A DNA stretch of 22,946 nucleotides, taken from Methylotenera_A sp046594885. Its GTDB lineage: Bacteria; Pseudomonadota; Gammaproteobacteria; Burkholderiales; Methylophilaceae. The notes beneath the pieces were generated by a model, which saw only the letters and a list, made by a program, of their open reading frames with translations, did not search any database and was not told where the DNA came from. Of this stretch, positions 15,322 through 22,946 are shown one piece after another (the stretch's first letter is position 1; the number at the start of each line of letters is the position of its first letter). A program made the translations under genes and the position numbers. The stretch spans positions 1 to 22,946 of the forward strand of contig JBKJRD010000015.1 in the NCBI GenBank assembly GCA_046594885.1. The letters run 5' to 3'.

Positions 15322-16710
15322 TTATTCTTTAATATCCAATTCCTGAATTTTCCGCGTTAATGTATTTCTGCCCATGCCAAGCTGATTAGCCGCTTCAATA
15401 CGGCGGCCATCGGTGTGTTGCAGCGCTTTTATAATCATGACGCGCTCAAATTCTTTGGTGCGCGCTTCTAATACATTTTGTTCGCCGCGATTGAGTGCAT
15501 CTGATACTTCTTGCGCCAGCGCTTCTTGCCAAGAGTTAACGGTAATAGTTTTGCTGTTATCTTCTTTTAATTCTGGCGGCAAATCCACCACATCAACATT
15601 TTGCCCAGGTGCCATCACGGTTAACCAGTGACACACGTTTTCTAGCTGACGTACATTACCACTCCAATTCACCGCGGTTAAGTAACGTAATGCTGCCGTA
15701 GATAATTGCTTGGGTTCTACGCCTAATTGAATGGCGCTTTGTGCTAAAAAATGTTTGGTTAGGTGCGGAATATCTTCGCGGCGTTCGCGTAAAGGCGGTA
15801 AGCGTAAGCGAATCACATTTAAACGATGAAATAAATCTTCACGAAATAAACCCAATTTCACACGCTCTTCTAAATCTTGGTGGGTGGCAGCAATGACACG
15901 CACGTTCACTTTAATGGGCTGATGGCCGCCCACACGATAAAATTGCCCATCACTTAACACGCGCAACAGGCGAGTTTGTAAATCGGCTGGCATATCGCCA
16001 ATTTCATCTAAAAATAATGTACCGTTATCGGCTTGCTCAAAACGCCCGCGCCGCGCGGCTGCCGCACCTGTAAAGGCGCCACGCTCATGCCCAAATAATT
16101 CAGACTCTAATAAATCTTTTGGAATAGCCGCTGTGTTAATGGCAATAAATGGTTTTTCTGCACGCGGGCTGTGCTTGTGTAAGGCGCTGGCGACCAACTC
16201 TTTACCACTGCCAGATTCACCATTGATTAATACGGTTGCGTGCGAGCGACTTAACCGTCCAATCGCACGAAAAACTTCTTGCATAGCAGGCGCTTGGCCG
16301 ATAATTTCTGGTGTTTCTTCTAAGGCCACGTTATCAACGGCTTGGCGCATGCTTTCTTCCACCGCACGTTTAATCACATCGATGGCTTGATCTACATCAA
16401 ATGGTTTGGCTAAGTATTCAAAAGCACCACCTTGAAAAGCCGCAACTGCACTTTCTAGATCAGAATACGCTGTCATAATAATCACAGGAATATCAGGATA
16501 GCGTTGCTTAATTTCAGCTAAAAATTCTAAGCCAGAGCCGTTAGGCATGCGAATGTCGCTGACAACCACTTGTGGCTGCTCGCGATTAAGCGCGTTGAGC
16601 GCTTCGGCAACAGATGAGAAAGTTTTAAACTCTAAATCGGTGCGTGCGAGGGCTTTTTCAAACACCCAGCGAATCGATTTATCATCATCTAAAATCCAAA
16701 TTGGTTTCAT
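15322..16710 (-). CDS. ntrC: Nitrogen regulation response regulator NtrC
   Basis: NtrC is a sigma-54 dependent activator that switches on nitrogen-assimilation genes when phosphorylated by NtrB. The 462 residues comprise a receiver domain (phosphoacceptor D52 in VVSDIRMP), an AAA+ domain with Walker A GESGSGK (164-170), the sigma-54 contact loop GAFTGA (211-216) and Walker B TLFLDEIGD (231-239), and a C-terminal Fis-type helix-turn-helix (about 434-457, ANQLGMGRNTLTRKIQEL). GAGAAAAAA before the ATG may serve as ribosome binding site. It lies 78 bases downstream of ntrB. The glnA upstream region in this window has two matching NtrC-type sites and a sigma-54 promoter. Also called glnG. Confidence 0.97.
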   Translation of the reverse strand: MKPIWILDDDKSIRWVFEKALARTDLEFKTFSSVAEALNALNREQPQVVVSDIRMPNGSGLEFLAEIKQRYPDIPVIIMTAYSDLESAVAAFQGGAFEYLAKPFDVDQAIDVIKRAVEESMRQAVDNVALEETPEIIGQAPAMQEVFRAIGRLSRSHATVLINGESGSGKELVASALHKHSPRAEKPFIAINTAAIPKDLLESELFGHERGAFTGAAAARRGRFEQADNGTLFLDEIGDMPADLQTRLLRVLSDGQFYRVGGHQPIKVNVRVIAATHQDLEERVKLGLFREDLFHRLNVIRLRLPPLRERREDIPHLTKHFLAQSAIQLGVEPKQLSTAALRYLTAVNWSGNVRQLENVCHWLTVMAPGQNVDVVDLPPELKEDNSKTITVNSWQEALAQEVSDALNRGEQNVLEARTKEFERVMIIKALQHTDGRRIEAANQLGMGRNTLTRKIQELDIKE

Positions 16711-16788
16711 TTTTTTCTCATTAATACATCAAATTAATTGTGATGTTCGGTTATTTATTGGCTAGGTTTTCTGGTTACTTAACACTTA

Positions 16789-17883
16789 TTATTGCGCAAT
16801 AATGGCGCTTTTAATCACAGTGGTTTCAATCGGTAACAGAATCGTAAAACAAGTGTTGCCAGGCTGGCTGCTACAATCAATCATGCCGTGATGTTGCGTG
16901 ACAAAAGTCTGCGCCAGCGCAAGGCCTAAGCCGCTTCCACCTTCGCGACCAGAAACTAAAGGATAAAAAATCTTATCGTGAATATCGGCAGGTATGCCTG
17001 GCCCGTTATCAATAATTTGCAACTTAATCGCCACGCGATAACGTTTTTTTGCCAATGTGACTTGGCGTTCTGCACGCGTTCTTAAAATCACTTCTGCATT
17101 TGGCGTGTTATTGGATTGCATCGCTTGTACTGCGTTGCGCGCGATATTGAGCACGGTTTGAATCAATTTTTCGCGATCACCAATCAGATCGGGCAAACTA
17201 CTATCGTAATCGCGACGCACTTTAATATTGTTGGGCGACTCAGCTAACAATAAGCTGCGCACACGCTCTAATACTTCATGAATATTGGTCGGCTCATATT
17301 TGGGCACGCGATGCGGTACCAGCAACCTATCCATCAAGCTTTGTAATCGGTCGGCTTCTTTAATAATTACTTGCGTATATTCGCGCAAGCTGGGGTTTGG
17401 TAATTCATGCTCCAATAACTGCGCCGCACCTCTTAAGCCGCCCAAGGGGTTGCGAATTTCGTGTGCTAAATTGCGTAATAATTCAGAGTTGGCTTGCTGC
17501 TGGATTAACATGCGTTCTTCGCGTGCGATGCGTAATTGCTGATCCATTTGTTGAAACTCAAGCAGCAAAGTCGCTTTACTCATTTCAACTGGTGTGACTG
17601 TACAAGTCACCGCAAAAGAATGTTGTCTTACCGTGGTAATTGCAAATTCATGCTCGCGATACGGGCTATCATTTTTAACCGCATTATCAATCGCCAATTG
17701 CAAAATTTCACAATTTAAAAAAACCTCAGAAATATGGTTGCCAGCTATTTGAGTTGCGCTTAATGCAAATAATATTTCAGTACTGGGGTTGGCATAAACA
17801 ACGCGGTGCGTTGTATCAAGCAATATCACTGCAGTGGCCAGATGCTCTAAACCTGAAAAACCTGAGGGAATATGTTGAACCAT
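16789..17883 (-). CDS. ntrB: Nitrogen regulation sensor kinase NtrB
   Basis: NtrB is a soluble histidine kinase/phosphatase that controls NtrC and is normally governed by the PII protein. It has 364 residues. A PAS domain covers about 10-115. The dimerisation and phosphoacceptor segment is NLAHEIRNPLGGLRGAAQLL with H141. The ATP-binding domain has the N box at about 246-250 (LNIARNAVQAM), G1 DNGPGIP (292-298) and G2 GGSGLGLALA (315-324). No membrane segment is seen, as expected. It is 78 bases from the DUF4124 gene and 78 bases from ntrC on the same strand. The motif set is complete. Also called glnL. Confidence 0.96.
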   Translation of the reverse strand: MVQHIPSGFSGLEHLATAVILLDTTHRVVYANPSTEILFALSATQIAGNHISEVFLNCEILQLAIDNAVKNDSPYREHEFAITTVRQHSFAVTCTVTPVEMSKATLLLEFQQMDQQLRIAREERMLIQQQANSELLRNLAHEIRNPLGGLRGAAQLLEHELPNPSLREYTQVIIKEADRLQSLMDRLLVPHRVPKYEPTNIHEVLERVRSLLLAESPNNIKVRRDYDSSLPDLIGDREKLIQTVLNIARNAVQAMQSNNTPNAEVILRTRAERQVTLAKKRYRVAIKLQIIDNGPGIPADIHDKIFYPLVSGREGGSGLGLALAQTFVTQHHGMIDCSSQPGNTCFTILLPIETTVIKSAIIAQ

Positions 17884-17961
17884 GATTTAGATACTACAGC
17901 AATTCAATAATTGCTTAAATATAAGCAAGAGGCAAGCCAGCTTTACAGCCGTAGTAACAGA

Positions 17962-18492
17962 TTAATTAATGGCACCAATTTCTTTGGTTAATAATTGAAT
18001 ATTGCGTTGGTGAACGTCAACATCGGCTTGCAAACCTTGCATTTTTTCTTGAAACTTAGCCACATTACGAAAGGTGGATGTAGAGCCGTTTGCATTTCGC
18101 TTTTGGTAAACCTCGGGCTTAGATTCGCCCTCTGCATAAGCCAATTTCGCTCTTGCCAGCGCCAGTTTTTCAGCTTCCAACTCAGATAATAAAATATCTT
18201 TACGCTTGTTATCACGCAGATTTTGTGTGCTGGCATCTACTTTAGGAAAGCTGGCTGGGGTTGCTGTTTTGGCCTGTGGCGCACGAATTTTGTCACGACT
18301 ACTTGCACTATTATCACCACCAAAATTGGTATCCGCTGGCTCTAAATCTAATTTTTTTGCACCCTTTATTTTGACGTTAGAATAGGTGACGCGACCTTCG
18401 GCATCTACATGCTTATAAATTTCAGCATGCACTAAGGCGGGTGCCATTAATGCAAATAAAAGCGCGCTAAAAAAACTCAATTGTTTATGCAT
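17962..18492 (-). CDS. DUF4124 domain periplasmic protein
   Basis: This is a secreted protein of unknown function with 176 residues. A signal peptide ends at about residue 23 (VHA before EIYKHV). The mature N-terminus EIYKHVDAEGRVTYSN is the DUF4124 signature (about 22-60). The rest is Lys- and Ala-rich and predicted by eye to be helical or coiled coil (about 90-170). It lies between glnA and ntrB, where, as I recall, many betaproteobacteria carry a DUF4124 gene, so a link to nitrogen control is suggested by position only. A strong terminator separates it from glnA, so it probably has its own promoter or depends on read-through. There is no good ribosome binding site before the ATG. Confidence 0.85.
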   Translation of the reverse strand: MHKQLSFFSALLFALMAPALVHAEIYKHVDAEGRVTYSNVKIKGAKKLDLEPADTNFGGDNSASSRDKIRAPQAKTATPASFPKVDASTQNLRDNKRKDILLSELEAEKLALARAKLAYAEGESKPEVYQKRNANGSTSTFRNVAKFQEKMQGLQADVDVHQRNIQLLTKEIGAIN

Positions 18493-18614
18493 ACCAATAG
18501 TTTAGATGAGACTGTTACAGTTAGCAACGAAGTATTGATTATTGTGGTTGACGGGCATAAGTGCTTATAAATGCTGTCAGATTTTCGCGAAAGCAAAACG
18601 CAATGCGGACTAAT

Positions 18615-18644
18615 AAAAAAGGGCAGCGCGAGCTGCCCTTTTTT
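18615..18644 (-). terminator. Intrinsic terminator downstream of glnA
   Basis: A perfect stem GGGCAGC (18621-18627) and GCTGCCC (18632-18638) with a 4-base loop is flanked by six A and six T residues. It ends in a U run on either strand, so it can work in both directions. It lies 39 bases after the glnA stop and 123 bases before the DUF4124 start. Confidence 0.95.
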
Positions 18645-18682
18645 GGTGCATAAAACGGGTTAATCTTATCGATACTTAGGCC

Positions 18683-20092
18683 TTAGCAGCTGTAATACAA
18701 ACCAAATTCAACTGGATGCGGTGTTTGACGCAACTTAGTCACTTCTTCCATTTTCAATGCAATGTAAGCATCAATCCAATCTTCAGAGAATACACCGCCG
18801 CGTGTTAAGAACTCACGATCTTTGTCTAAGTATTCTAAAGCTTGCTCAAGTGATGAACAAACAGTTGGAATCAAAGCATCTTCTTCTGGCGGTAGATGGT
18901 ATAAATCTTTAGTTGCTGGTTCGCCTGGGTGAATCTTATTTTGTACGCCATCTAAGCCCGCCATTAACAAGGCAGAGAATGCCAAGTAAGGGTTAGCGAT
19001 TGGGTCTGGAAAACGCGCTTCAACACGGCGCGCTTTATCAGAATGCACAAAAGGAATGCGGATTGCAGCAGAACGGTTTTTAGCAGAGTAAGCTAATTTT
19101 ACTGGCGCTTCGTAGTGTGGCACTAGGCGTTTGTAAGAGTTGGTGCCAGGATTTGTAATGGCGTTCAATGCGCGCGCATGTTTAATAATGCCGCCAATGT
19201 AATATAAAGCAAAGTCGCTCAAGCCAGCATAGCCGTCGCCTGCGAATAAGTTTTTGCCGTTTTTCCACACCGATTGGTGTACATGCATACCAGAACCGTT
19301 ATCGCCAAACATCGGTTTTGGCATAAAAGTCGCCGTTTTGCCGTACGCATGTGCAGTATTTAACACCACATATTTTAAAATTTGTGTCCAGTCAGCGCGT
19401 TGTGTCAATGTGGTAAATTTAGTACCAATTTCACATTGGCCAGCCGTTGCAACCTCATGGTGATGCACTTCAACTGGCACGCCCATCGCCTCTAAAGTTA
19501 AGCACATGGCAGAACGCACATCTTGTAATGAATCGACTGGTGGAACTGGGAAGTAACCACCTTTAATGCCAGGGCGATGGCCTGTATTGCCACCTTCAAA
19601 TTTTTCAGCAGATGACCAAGCAGCCTCTTCGGAATTAATTTTTACTGAGCTACCACTCATATCTACTGACCAGTTGATTGAATCAAAAATAAAAAATTCT
19701 GGTTCTGGGCCAAAATAAGCGGTATCGCCTAAACCGCTGGCTTTTAAGTAAGCTTCAGCGCGTTTAGCTAAGCTGCGCGGGTCACGGTCGTAACCTTTGC
19801 CGTCAGTTGGGTCAACCACATCGCAAGTTAAAATTAAAGTTGGCTCGTCCATAAATGGATCGATATTGGCTGTAGATGCATCAGGCATCAATTGCATGTC
19901 AGAAGCTTGAATGCCTTTCCAGCCGGCGATTGAAGAGCCGTCAAATGCGTGACCTTCGGTAAATTTGTCTTCGTTAAAGGCAGAAACTGGCACGGTAACG
20001 TGTTGTTCTTTACCGCGCGTATCAGTAAAACGAAAATCGACAAATTTGATATCGTTTTCTTTTACCATTTTCATTACATTTGCAACTGACAT
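18683..20092 (-). CDS. glnA: Glutamine synthetase, type I
   Basis: The enzyme makes glutamine from glutamate and ammonia with ATP and works as a dodecamer. It has 469 residues, normal for the GSI-beta class. Visible motifs include FDGSSIAGW (50-58), the metal ligands in GPEPEFFIFD (128-137), the NGSGMHVHQS signature (265-274, H270) and the ATP-site segment NRSAAIRIP (339-347). The adenylylation tyrosine is Y398 in KDLYHLPPEE, so activity is likely controlled by GlnE. The start is backed by AGGAGAG. Upstream lie a sigma-54 promoter and two NtrC-type sites; downstream is a strong terminator. It heads the glnA-DUF4124-ntrB-ntrC group. Confidence 0.98.
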   Translation of the reverse strand: MSVANVMKMVKENDIKFVDFRFTDTRGKEQHVTVPVSAFNEDKFTEGHAFDGSSIAGWKGIQASDMQLMPDASTANIDPFMDEPTLILTCDVVDPTDGKGYDRDPRSLAKRAEAYLKASGLGDTAYFGPEPEFFIFDSINWSVDMSGSSVKINSEEAAWSSAEKFEGGNTGHRPGIKGGYFPVPPVDSLQDVRSAMCLTLEAMGVPVEVHHHEVATAGQCEIGTKFTTLTQRADWTQILKYVVLNTAHAYGKTATFMPKPMFGDNGSGMHVHQSVWKNGKNLFAGDGYAGLSDFALYYIGGIIKHARALNAITNPGTNSYKRLVPHYEAPVKLAYSAKNRSAAIRIPFVHSDKARRVEARFPDPIANPYLAFSALLMAGLDGVQNKIHPGEPATKDLYHLPPEEDALIPTVCSSLEQALEYLDKDREFLTRGGVFSEDWIDAYIALKMEEVTKLRQTPHPVEFGLYYSC

Positions 20093-20214
20093 TGCTCTCT
20101 CCTAAATTGTAATTACAGACTTAAAATAATGCTGAGTGGTGGGTGATTAATTGAATAAATTGTATGCTAAGTTATGCAAATTTTTTTAAAGCTAATTTGT
20201 GAAGCGTTATTTTA

Positions 20215-20230
20215 GCAGGAAGTGTGCCAG
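20215..20230 (-). promoter_or_regulatory. Sigma-54 promoter of glnA
   Basis: On the minus strand the sequence is CTGGCACACTTCCTGC. It keeps the invariant GG and GC at the exact sigma-54 spacing (TGGCAC, five bases, then CTGC where TTGC is the consensus). Transcription would start near 20203, leaving a leader of about 110 bases before glnA. Confidence 0.88.
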
Positions 20231-20290
20231 CTAAAAATAGCAAAAAGTAGCTTTATGGTTAGGCGTTAGCAAATAAAAGCAAAATTAATT

Positions 20291-20305
20291 GCACAATAAC
20301 AGCGC
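20291..20305 (-). promoter_or_regulatory. Second, weaker NtrC-type site upstream of glnA
   Basis: GCACAATAACAGCGC has the GCAC half site and a one-mismatch second half (GCGC for GTGC) at the correct 7-base gap. Its centre is about 95 bases upstream of the predicted start and 30 bases, close to three helical turns, from the stronger site. It is accepted mainly because of that spacing. Confidence 0.55.
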
Positions 20306-20320
20306 ATGCAAACAAATAAC

Positions 20321-20335
20321 GCACTCATTTGGTGC
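20321..20335 (-). promoter_or_regulatory. NtrC-binding site upstream of glnA
   Basis: GCACTCATTTGGTGC fits the NtrC dyad GCAC, seven bases, GTGC exactly. Its centre is about 125 bases upstream of the predicted sigma-54 start, a usual distance for an enhancer. Confidence 0.8.
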
Positions 20336-20370
20336 TTAATTGATTGTTCAGTAAAAGCCCGCATAAAGCA

Positions 20371-20400
20371 TCTGAATAATAGTCAGTTTAGCGCTATAAT
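20371..20400 (+). promoter_or_regulatory. Candidate promoter of the rhodanese-aroE-mtgA genes
   Basis: A perfect -10 TATAAT (20395-20400) is preceded by a poor -35 (TCTGAA, 20371-20376, 18-base spacer). The rhodanese start follows at 20436 with GAGGTG (20422-20427) as ribosome binding site. Confidence 0.5.
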
Positions 20401-20435
20401 TTATTGGTATTATTTTATTTTGAGGTGTTCATTCC

Positions 20436-20879
20436 ATGAATGATATTTTAACAATTGCCAGACAGCGTGCAACGACAAATAATCTGCCCTATGCTGGCGC
20501 CTTAACGCCACAAGAGGCATTTGAGTTGATGCAAAAAGATACCGCTAATATTGTGCTGGTCGATGTACGTAGCCAAGCAGAATTAGATTTAGTAGGGCGT
20601 GTACCCAATGCCACGCACATTGAGTGGGCTTTTTATCCGGGCATGATTGCTAATGCAGAGTTTGCAACACAATTGCAAAGCCAACTTAACCCGCAAAAAA
20701 CCCTCATTTTTATGTGTCGCACAGGCGGGCGTAGCCACAATGCGGCAGTGGTTGCGCAACAGCTGGGTTACGGTCAAGTTTACAATATGTTAGAAGGTTT
20801 CGAGGGCGAAGCCAACGCGGCCAAACAACGCACACGCATTAACGGCTGGAAACAAGCTGATTTACCTTGGACCAATTAA
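20436..20879 (+). CDS. Rhodanese-like domain protein
   Basis: This is a single-domain rhodanese of 147 residues, probably cytoplasmic. The CDC25-like substrate-entry strand is IVLVDVRSQAELD (39-51). The active-site loop is CRTGGRS with C94, a six-residue catalytic loop of the sulfurtransferase type. A GFEGE segment follows (121-125), as in small bacterial rhodaneses. The sulfur donor and acceptor cannot be told from sequence. GAGGTG is 8 bases before the ATG. aroE follows after 29 bases on the same strand, so the two are probably in one transcript, without an evident functional link. Confidence 0.9.
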   Translation: MNDILTIARQRATTNNLPYAGALTPQEAFELMQKDTANIVLVDVRSQAELDLVGRVPNATHIEWAFYPGMIANAEFATQLQSQLNPQKTLIFMCRTGGRSHNAAVVAQQLGYGQVYNMLEGFEGEANAAKQRTRINGWKQADLPWTN

Positions 20880-20908
20880 CGCTTGAATCTGTGGAAATTG
20901 ATTAAAGC

Positions 20909-21733
20909 ATGACCGATAAATATGCCGTAATTGGCAACCCTATCGCACATAGCAAATCGCCTTTTATCCATGCTGCATTTGCCAAACAAACCAATCAAGA
21001 TATCAGTTATGAAGCAATTTTAGCCCCAATAGATGGCTTTGAAGCAACGGTAAAAAATTTAATTGCACAGGGATTTAAAGGGGTTAATGTCACCGTGCCG
21101 TTTAAGTTTGAGGCGTTTAGCTTATGTGACGAACTAACGCAACGTGCTCAGTTGGCAGGTGCGGTGAATACCTTAAGCTTTAAACAAAACAAGATTCATG
21201 GTGATAATACAGATGGTATAGGCTTGGTATCTGATATTCGTCACAATTTAAATATTGATATTAAGCAAAAATCAATACTATTAATGGGCGCAGGCGGCGC
21301 CGCATATGGTGTAGTTTTACCTTTGCTTGAAGCTGGAGCGGAGCTATCTGTGGCGAATCGTACGCCTGAAAAGGCAGCGCAACTCGCTAAGGCATTTAAT
21401 CTGTTGCAGCTTGGTAAAACCGCGATAAAAGCGGGTGACTTTAAGCTATTCAAGAATCAGGCGTTTGATGTTGTCATCAACGCCACTTCAACTGGGTTAA
21501 CAGACGATTTGCCTGATATTAGCGTGGGCAACTTTGCAAACAATGCATTGGCCTACGACATGATGTACGGCCGCAAAACCAAGTTTCAGCAATTGGCCGA
21601 AGAGGCGGGTAAACAAGTTAGATTTGCAGATGGCTTAGGCATGCTGGTTGAACAAGCCGCAGAAGCGTTTTACCTCTGGCGTGGCGTGCGGCCAGATACC
21701 CAATCTGTGATTGAAATAATGAGAACAATTTAA
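20909..21733 (+). CDS. aroE: Shikimate dehydrogenase (NADP)
   Basis: The enzyme reduces 3-dehydroshikimate to shikimate in the route to chorismate, which feeds the tryptophan genes in this window. It has 274 residues. The substrate site is seen in NPIAHSKSPFIH (10-21). Catalytic residues are K66 (NVTVPFK) and D102 (GDNTDG). The NADP fold has GAGGAAYG (127-134) and the NRT motif (150-152), whose Arg and Thr favour NADPH, as in AroE rather than the NAD-preferring YdiB. The stop codon is followed directly, with no gap, by the GTG of mtgA. Confidence 0.96.
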   Translation: MTDKYAVIGNPIAHSKSPFIHAAFAKQTNQDISYEAILAPIDGFEATVKNLIAQGFKGVNVTVPFKFEAFSLCDELTQRAQLAGAVNTLSFKQNKIHGDNTDGIGLVSDIRHNLNIDIKQKSILLMGAGGAAYGVVLPLLEAGAELSVANRTPEKAAQLAKAFNLLQLGKTAIKAGDFKLFKNQAFDVVINATSTGLTDDLPDISVGNFANNALAYDMMYGRKTKFQQLAEEAGKQVRFADGLGMLVEQAAEAFYLWRGVRPDTQSVIEIMRTI

Positions 21734-22468
21734 GTGTTAAGTTGGTTACTCAATTCAAAAAAAAATGCCAGTGCATTGGGTTTTGGCGGCTATTTTAAGC
21801 GCATCGTTTTTGTATTTTTTGCATGGTTGGTTTTATATCAATTGTGGATTTTTTTGCATATTTGCTGGTGGATTAAATTTAACCCAAATTCAACCGCATT
21901 TATGCATGACAGACTTGCCATCATCCAGCAAACCAAACCCGAAGCCGAGTTAAAGCACAAGTGGGTAGATTATGGAAAAATATCCAACCATCTTAAACGC
22001 GCGGTCATTGCCAGTGAGGACGCGAAATTTAAGCAGCATGAGGGTTTCGATTGGGAAAGCATTGAAAAGGCTTTTGATAAGAATATTAAAAAAGGCAAAA
22101 TTGTCGGGGGTGGCTCAACCATTAGTCAACAACTGGCCAAAAATCTATTTTTATCCAGCGGCCGCACACCTTGGCGTAAAGCTGAAGAAGCCGCTATTAC
22201 TTTTATGCTAGAAAAAATGCTCAGCAAACGGCGTATTTTAGAAATATATTTAAATATGATTGAATGGGGCAACGGCGTGTTTGGGGCAGAAGCGGCAGCA
22301 AAGCATTACTTTAAAAGCAGCGCAGGCGGCTTGGGCAAGACGCAATCGGCCAAATTGGCAGCGATGATACCTAACCCACGTTTTTACGATGCGCATAGAA
22401 ACACGCGCTATTTAAATCGTCGCATCGCTACCATACAAGCCAGAATGCGCTTGGTAGAATTGCCTTAG
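21734..22468 (+). CDS. mtgA: Monofunctional peptidoglycan glycosyltransferase
   Basis: The enzyme polymerises lipid II into glycan strands at the outer face of the inner membrane. The 244 residues start with a short cytoplasmic part and one membrane anchor (about 22-46). The GT51 domain follows, with VIASEDAKFKQHEGFDW (91-107, catalytic E95), GGSTISQQLAKNLFL (126-140), and KMLSKRRILEIYLNMIEWGN (161-180). There is no transpeptidase domain, which separates it from PBP1A. The GTG at 21734 directly abuts the aroE stop, and GAGAA in the aroE end may serve as ribosome binding site; translation is probably coupled. It converges on uvrA with only 10 bases between the stops. Confidence 0.95.
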   Translation: MLSWLLNSKKNASALGFGGYFKRIVFVFFAWLVLYQLWIFLHICWWIKFNPNSTAFMHDRLAIIQQTKPEAELKHKWVDYGKISNHLKRAVIASEDAKFKQHEGFDWESIEKAFDKNIKKGKIVGGGSTISQQLAKNLFLSSGRTPWRKAEEAAITFMLEKMLSKRRILEIYLNMIEWGNGVFGAEAAAKHYFKSSAGGLGKTQSAKLAAMIPNPRFYDAHRNTRYLNRRIATIQARMRLVELP

Positions 22469-22478
22469 CAACAAAGCT

Positions 22479-22946
22479 TTAAAGCATGGCTTTTAAATAG
22501 TTTCCTGTGTAACTTTTTTCGTTCTCAGCTAAAGTTTCTGGTGTGCCTACACCCACTACCACCCCGCCGCCATCACCACCTTCAGGCCCCATGTCAATTA
22601 GCCAGTCAGCGGTTTTAATGACGTCTAAGTTGTGTTCGATAATCACAATCGTATTACCCGCATCGCGCAAGCGATGAATCACATCTAACAATAATTGAAT
22701 ATCGGCAAAATGCAGGCCGGTAGTGGGCTCGTCTAAAATATACAGTGTTCGACCTGTATCGCGCTTACTCAGCTCTAATGATAATTTGACGCGTTGCGCT
22801 TCGCCACCGCTTAGTGTGGTGGCAGATTGACCGAGTGTAATATAGCCCAACCCAACATCCAGCAAAGTTTTAAGTTTGCGTGAAATCACGGGTTGTGCGT
22901 TGAAAAAGCCATGCGCTTGTTCAACTGTCATCTCTAGCACTTCGCG
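22479..22946 (-). CDS. uvrA: UvrABC system protein A, C-terminal part (5' end outside window)
   Basis: UvrA is the damage-sensing ATPase of nucleotide excision repair. The frame stays open to the right edge of the window, so about 155 C-terminal codons are visible. They cover the second ABC ATPase: the Q-loop segment GLGYITLGQ, the ABC signature LSGGEAQRVKLSLEL, Walker B ILDEPTTGLHF and the switch histidine in VIIEHNLDVI. The glycine-rich end GPEGGDGGG and the tail TGNYLKAML fit the usual UvrA C-terminus. No break is seen. Confidence 0.96.
   Translation of the reverse strand, partial: REVLEMTVEQAHGFFNAQPVISRKLKTLLDVGLGYITLGQSATTLSGGEAQRVKLSLELSKRDTGRTLYILDEPTTGLHFADIQLLLDVIHRLRDAGNTIVIIEHNLDVIKTADWLIDMGPEGGDGGGVVVGVGTPETLAENEKSYTGNYLKAML

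Larger units (their letters stand above)
20093..20435. other. Divergent 343-base control region between glnA and the rhodanese gene
   Basis: This gene-free stretch holds the glnA leader (about 110 bases), the glnA sigma-54 promoter, two NtrC-type sites and the rhodanese promoter. I see no small gene, tRNA or terminator in the remainder, which is AT-rich. Confidence 0.7.

Noticed and set aside
1..22946. tRNA, rRNA, CRISPR or insertion-sequence content
   Set aside because: No cloverleaf-like segment, repeat-spacer pattern, transposase frame or rRNA-like stretch was seen on either strand by eye.

Overview
The window looks like a chromosomal housekeeping segment of a moderately AT-rich betaproteobacterium. 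The best guess is a methylotroph-like member of the Methylophilaceae. That is an inference from overall base use, protein similarity as I recall it, the rpe-gph-trpE order and the glnA-DUF4124-ntrB-ntrC order; no marker gene proves it. There are no rRNA or tRNA genes, CRISPR arrays or insertion sequences that I can see.

Layout from left to right. (1) The 3' end of a penicillin-binding protein 1A gene is followed by an uncharacterised 207-residue protein (+ strand). (2) A long minus-strand block runs from rpe at about 11.9 kb down to hemB at about 2.0 kb: rpe, gph, trpE, a MASE1-PAS-GGDEF-EAL cyclic-di-GMP gene, trpG, trpD, a DUF3465 lipoprotein, trpC and hemB. It is an rpe-gph-trpE-trpG-trpD-trpC tryptophan cluster carrying two unrelated cargo genes. 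The cyclic-di-GMP gene carries one frameshift inside its EAL domain. The trpE leader is a remarkable set of nested inverted repeats that cover the trpE ribosome binding site. (3) Divergent from rpe are hemA, a FitA/FitB (VapBC-type) toxin-antitoxin pair and prfA. The prfA start codon overlaps the toxin stop codon. (4) A nitrogen-control block lies on the minus strand: glnA, a terminator, a DUF4124 protein, ntrB and ntrC. The glnA upstream region has a clear sigma-54 promoter and two NtrC-type sites. (5) On the plus strand are a rhodanese-like gene, aroE and mtgA, which then converge on the 3' end of uvrA.

Functionally, aroE feeds the shikimate route to chorismate. TrpE/TrpG, TrpD and TrpC take chorismate to indole-3-glycerol phosphate; trpF, trpB and trpA are not in the window. 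HemA and HemB catalyse early steps of tetrapyrrole synthesis. PBP1A and MtgA make peptidoglycan. GlnA is under likely NtrB/NtrC and sigma-54 control. The points most worth following up are the trpE leader structure, the frameshifted cyclic-di-GMP gene in the trp cluster, the toxin-antitoxin pair joined to prfA, and the probably leaderless hemA transcript. I do not see a clearly new multi-gene system.
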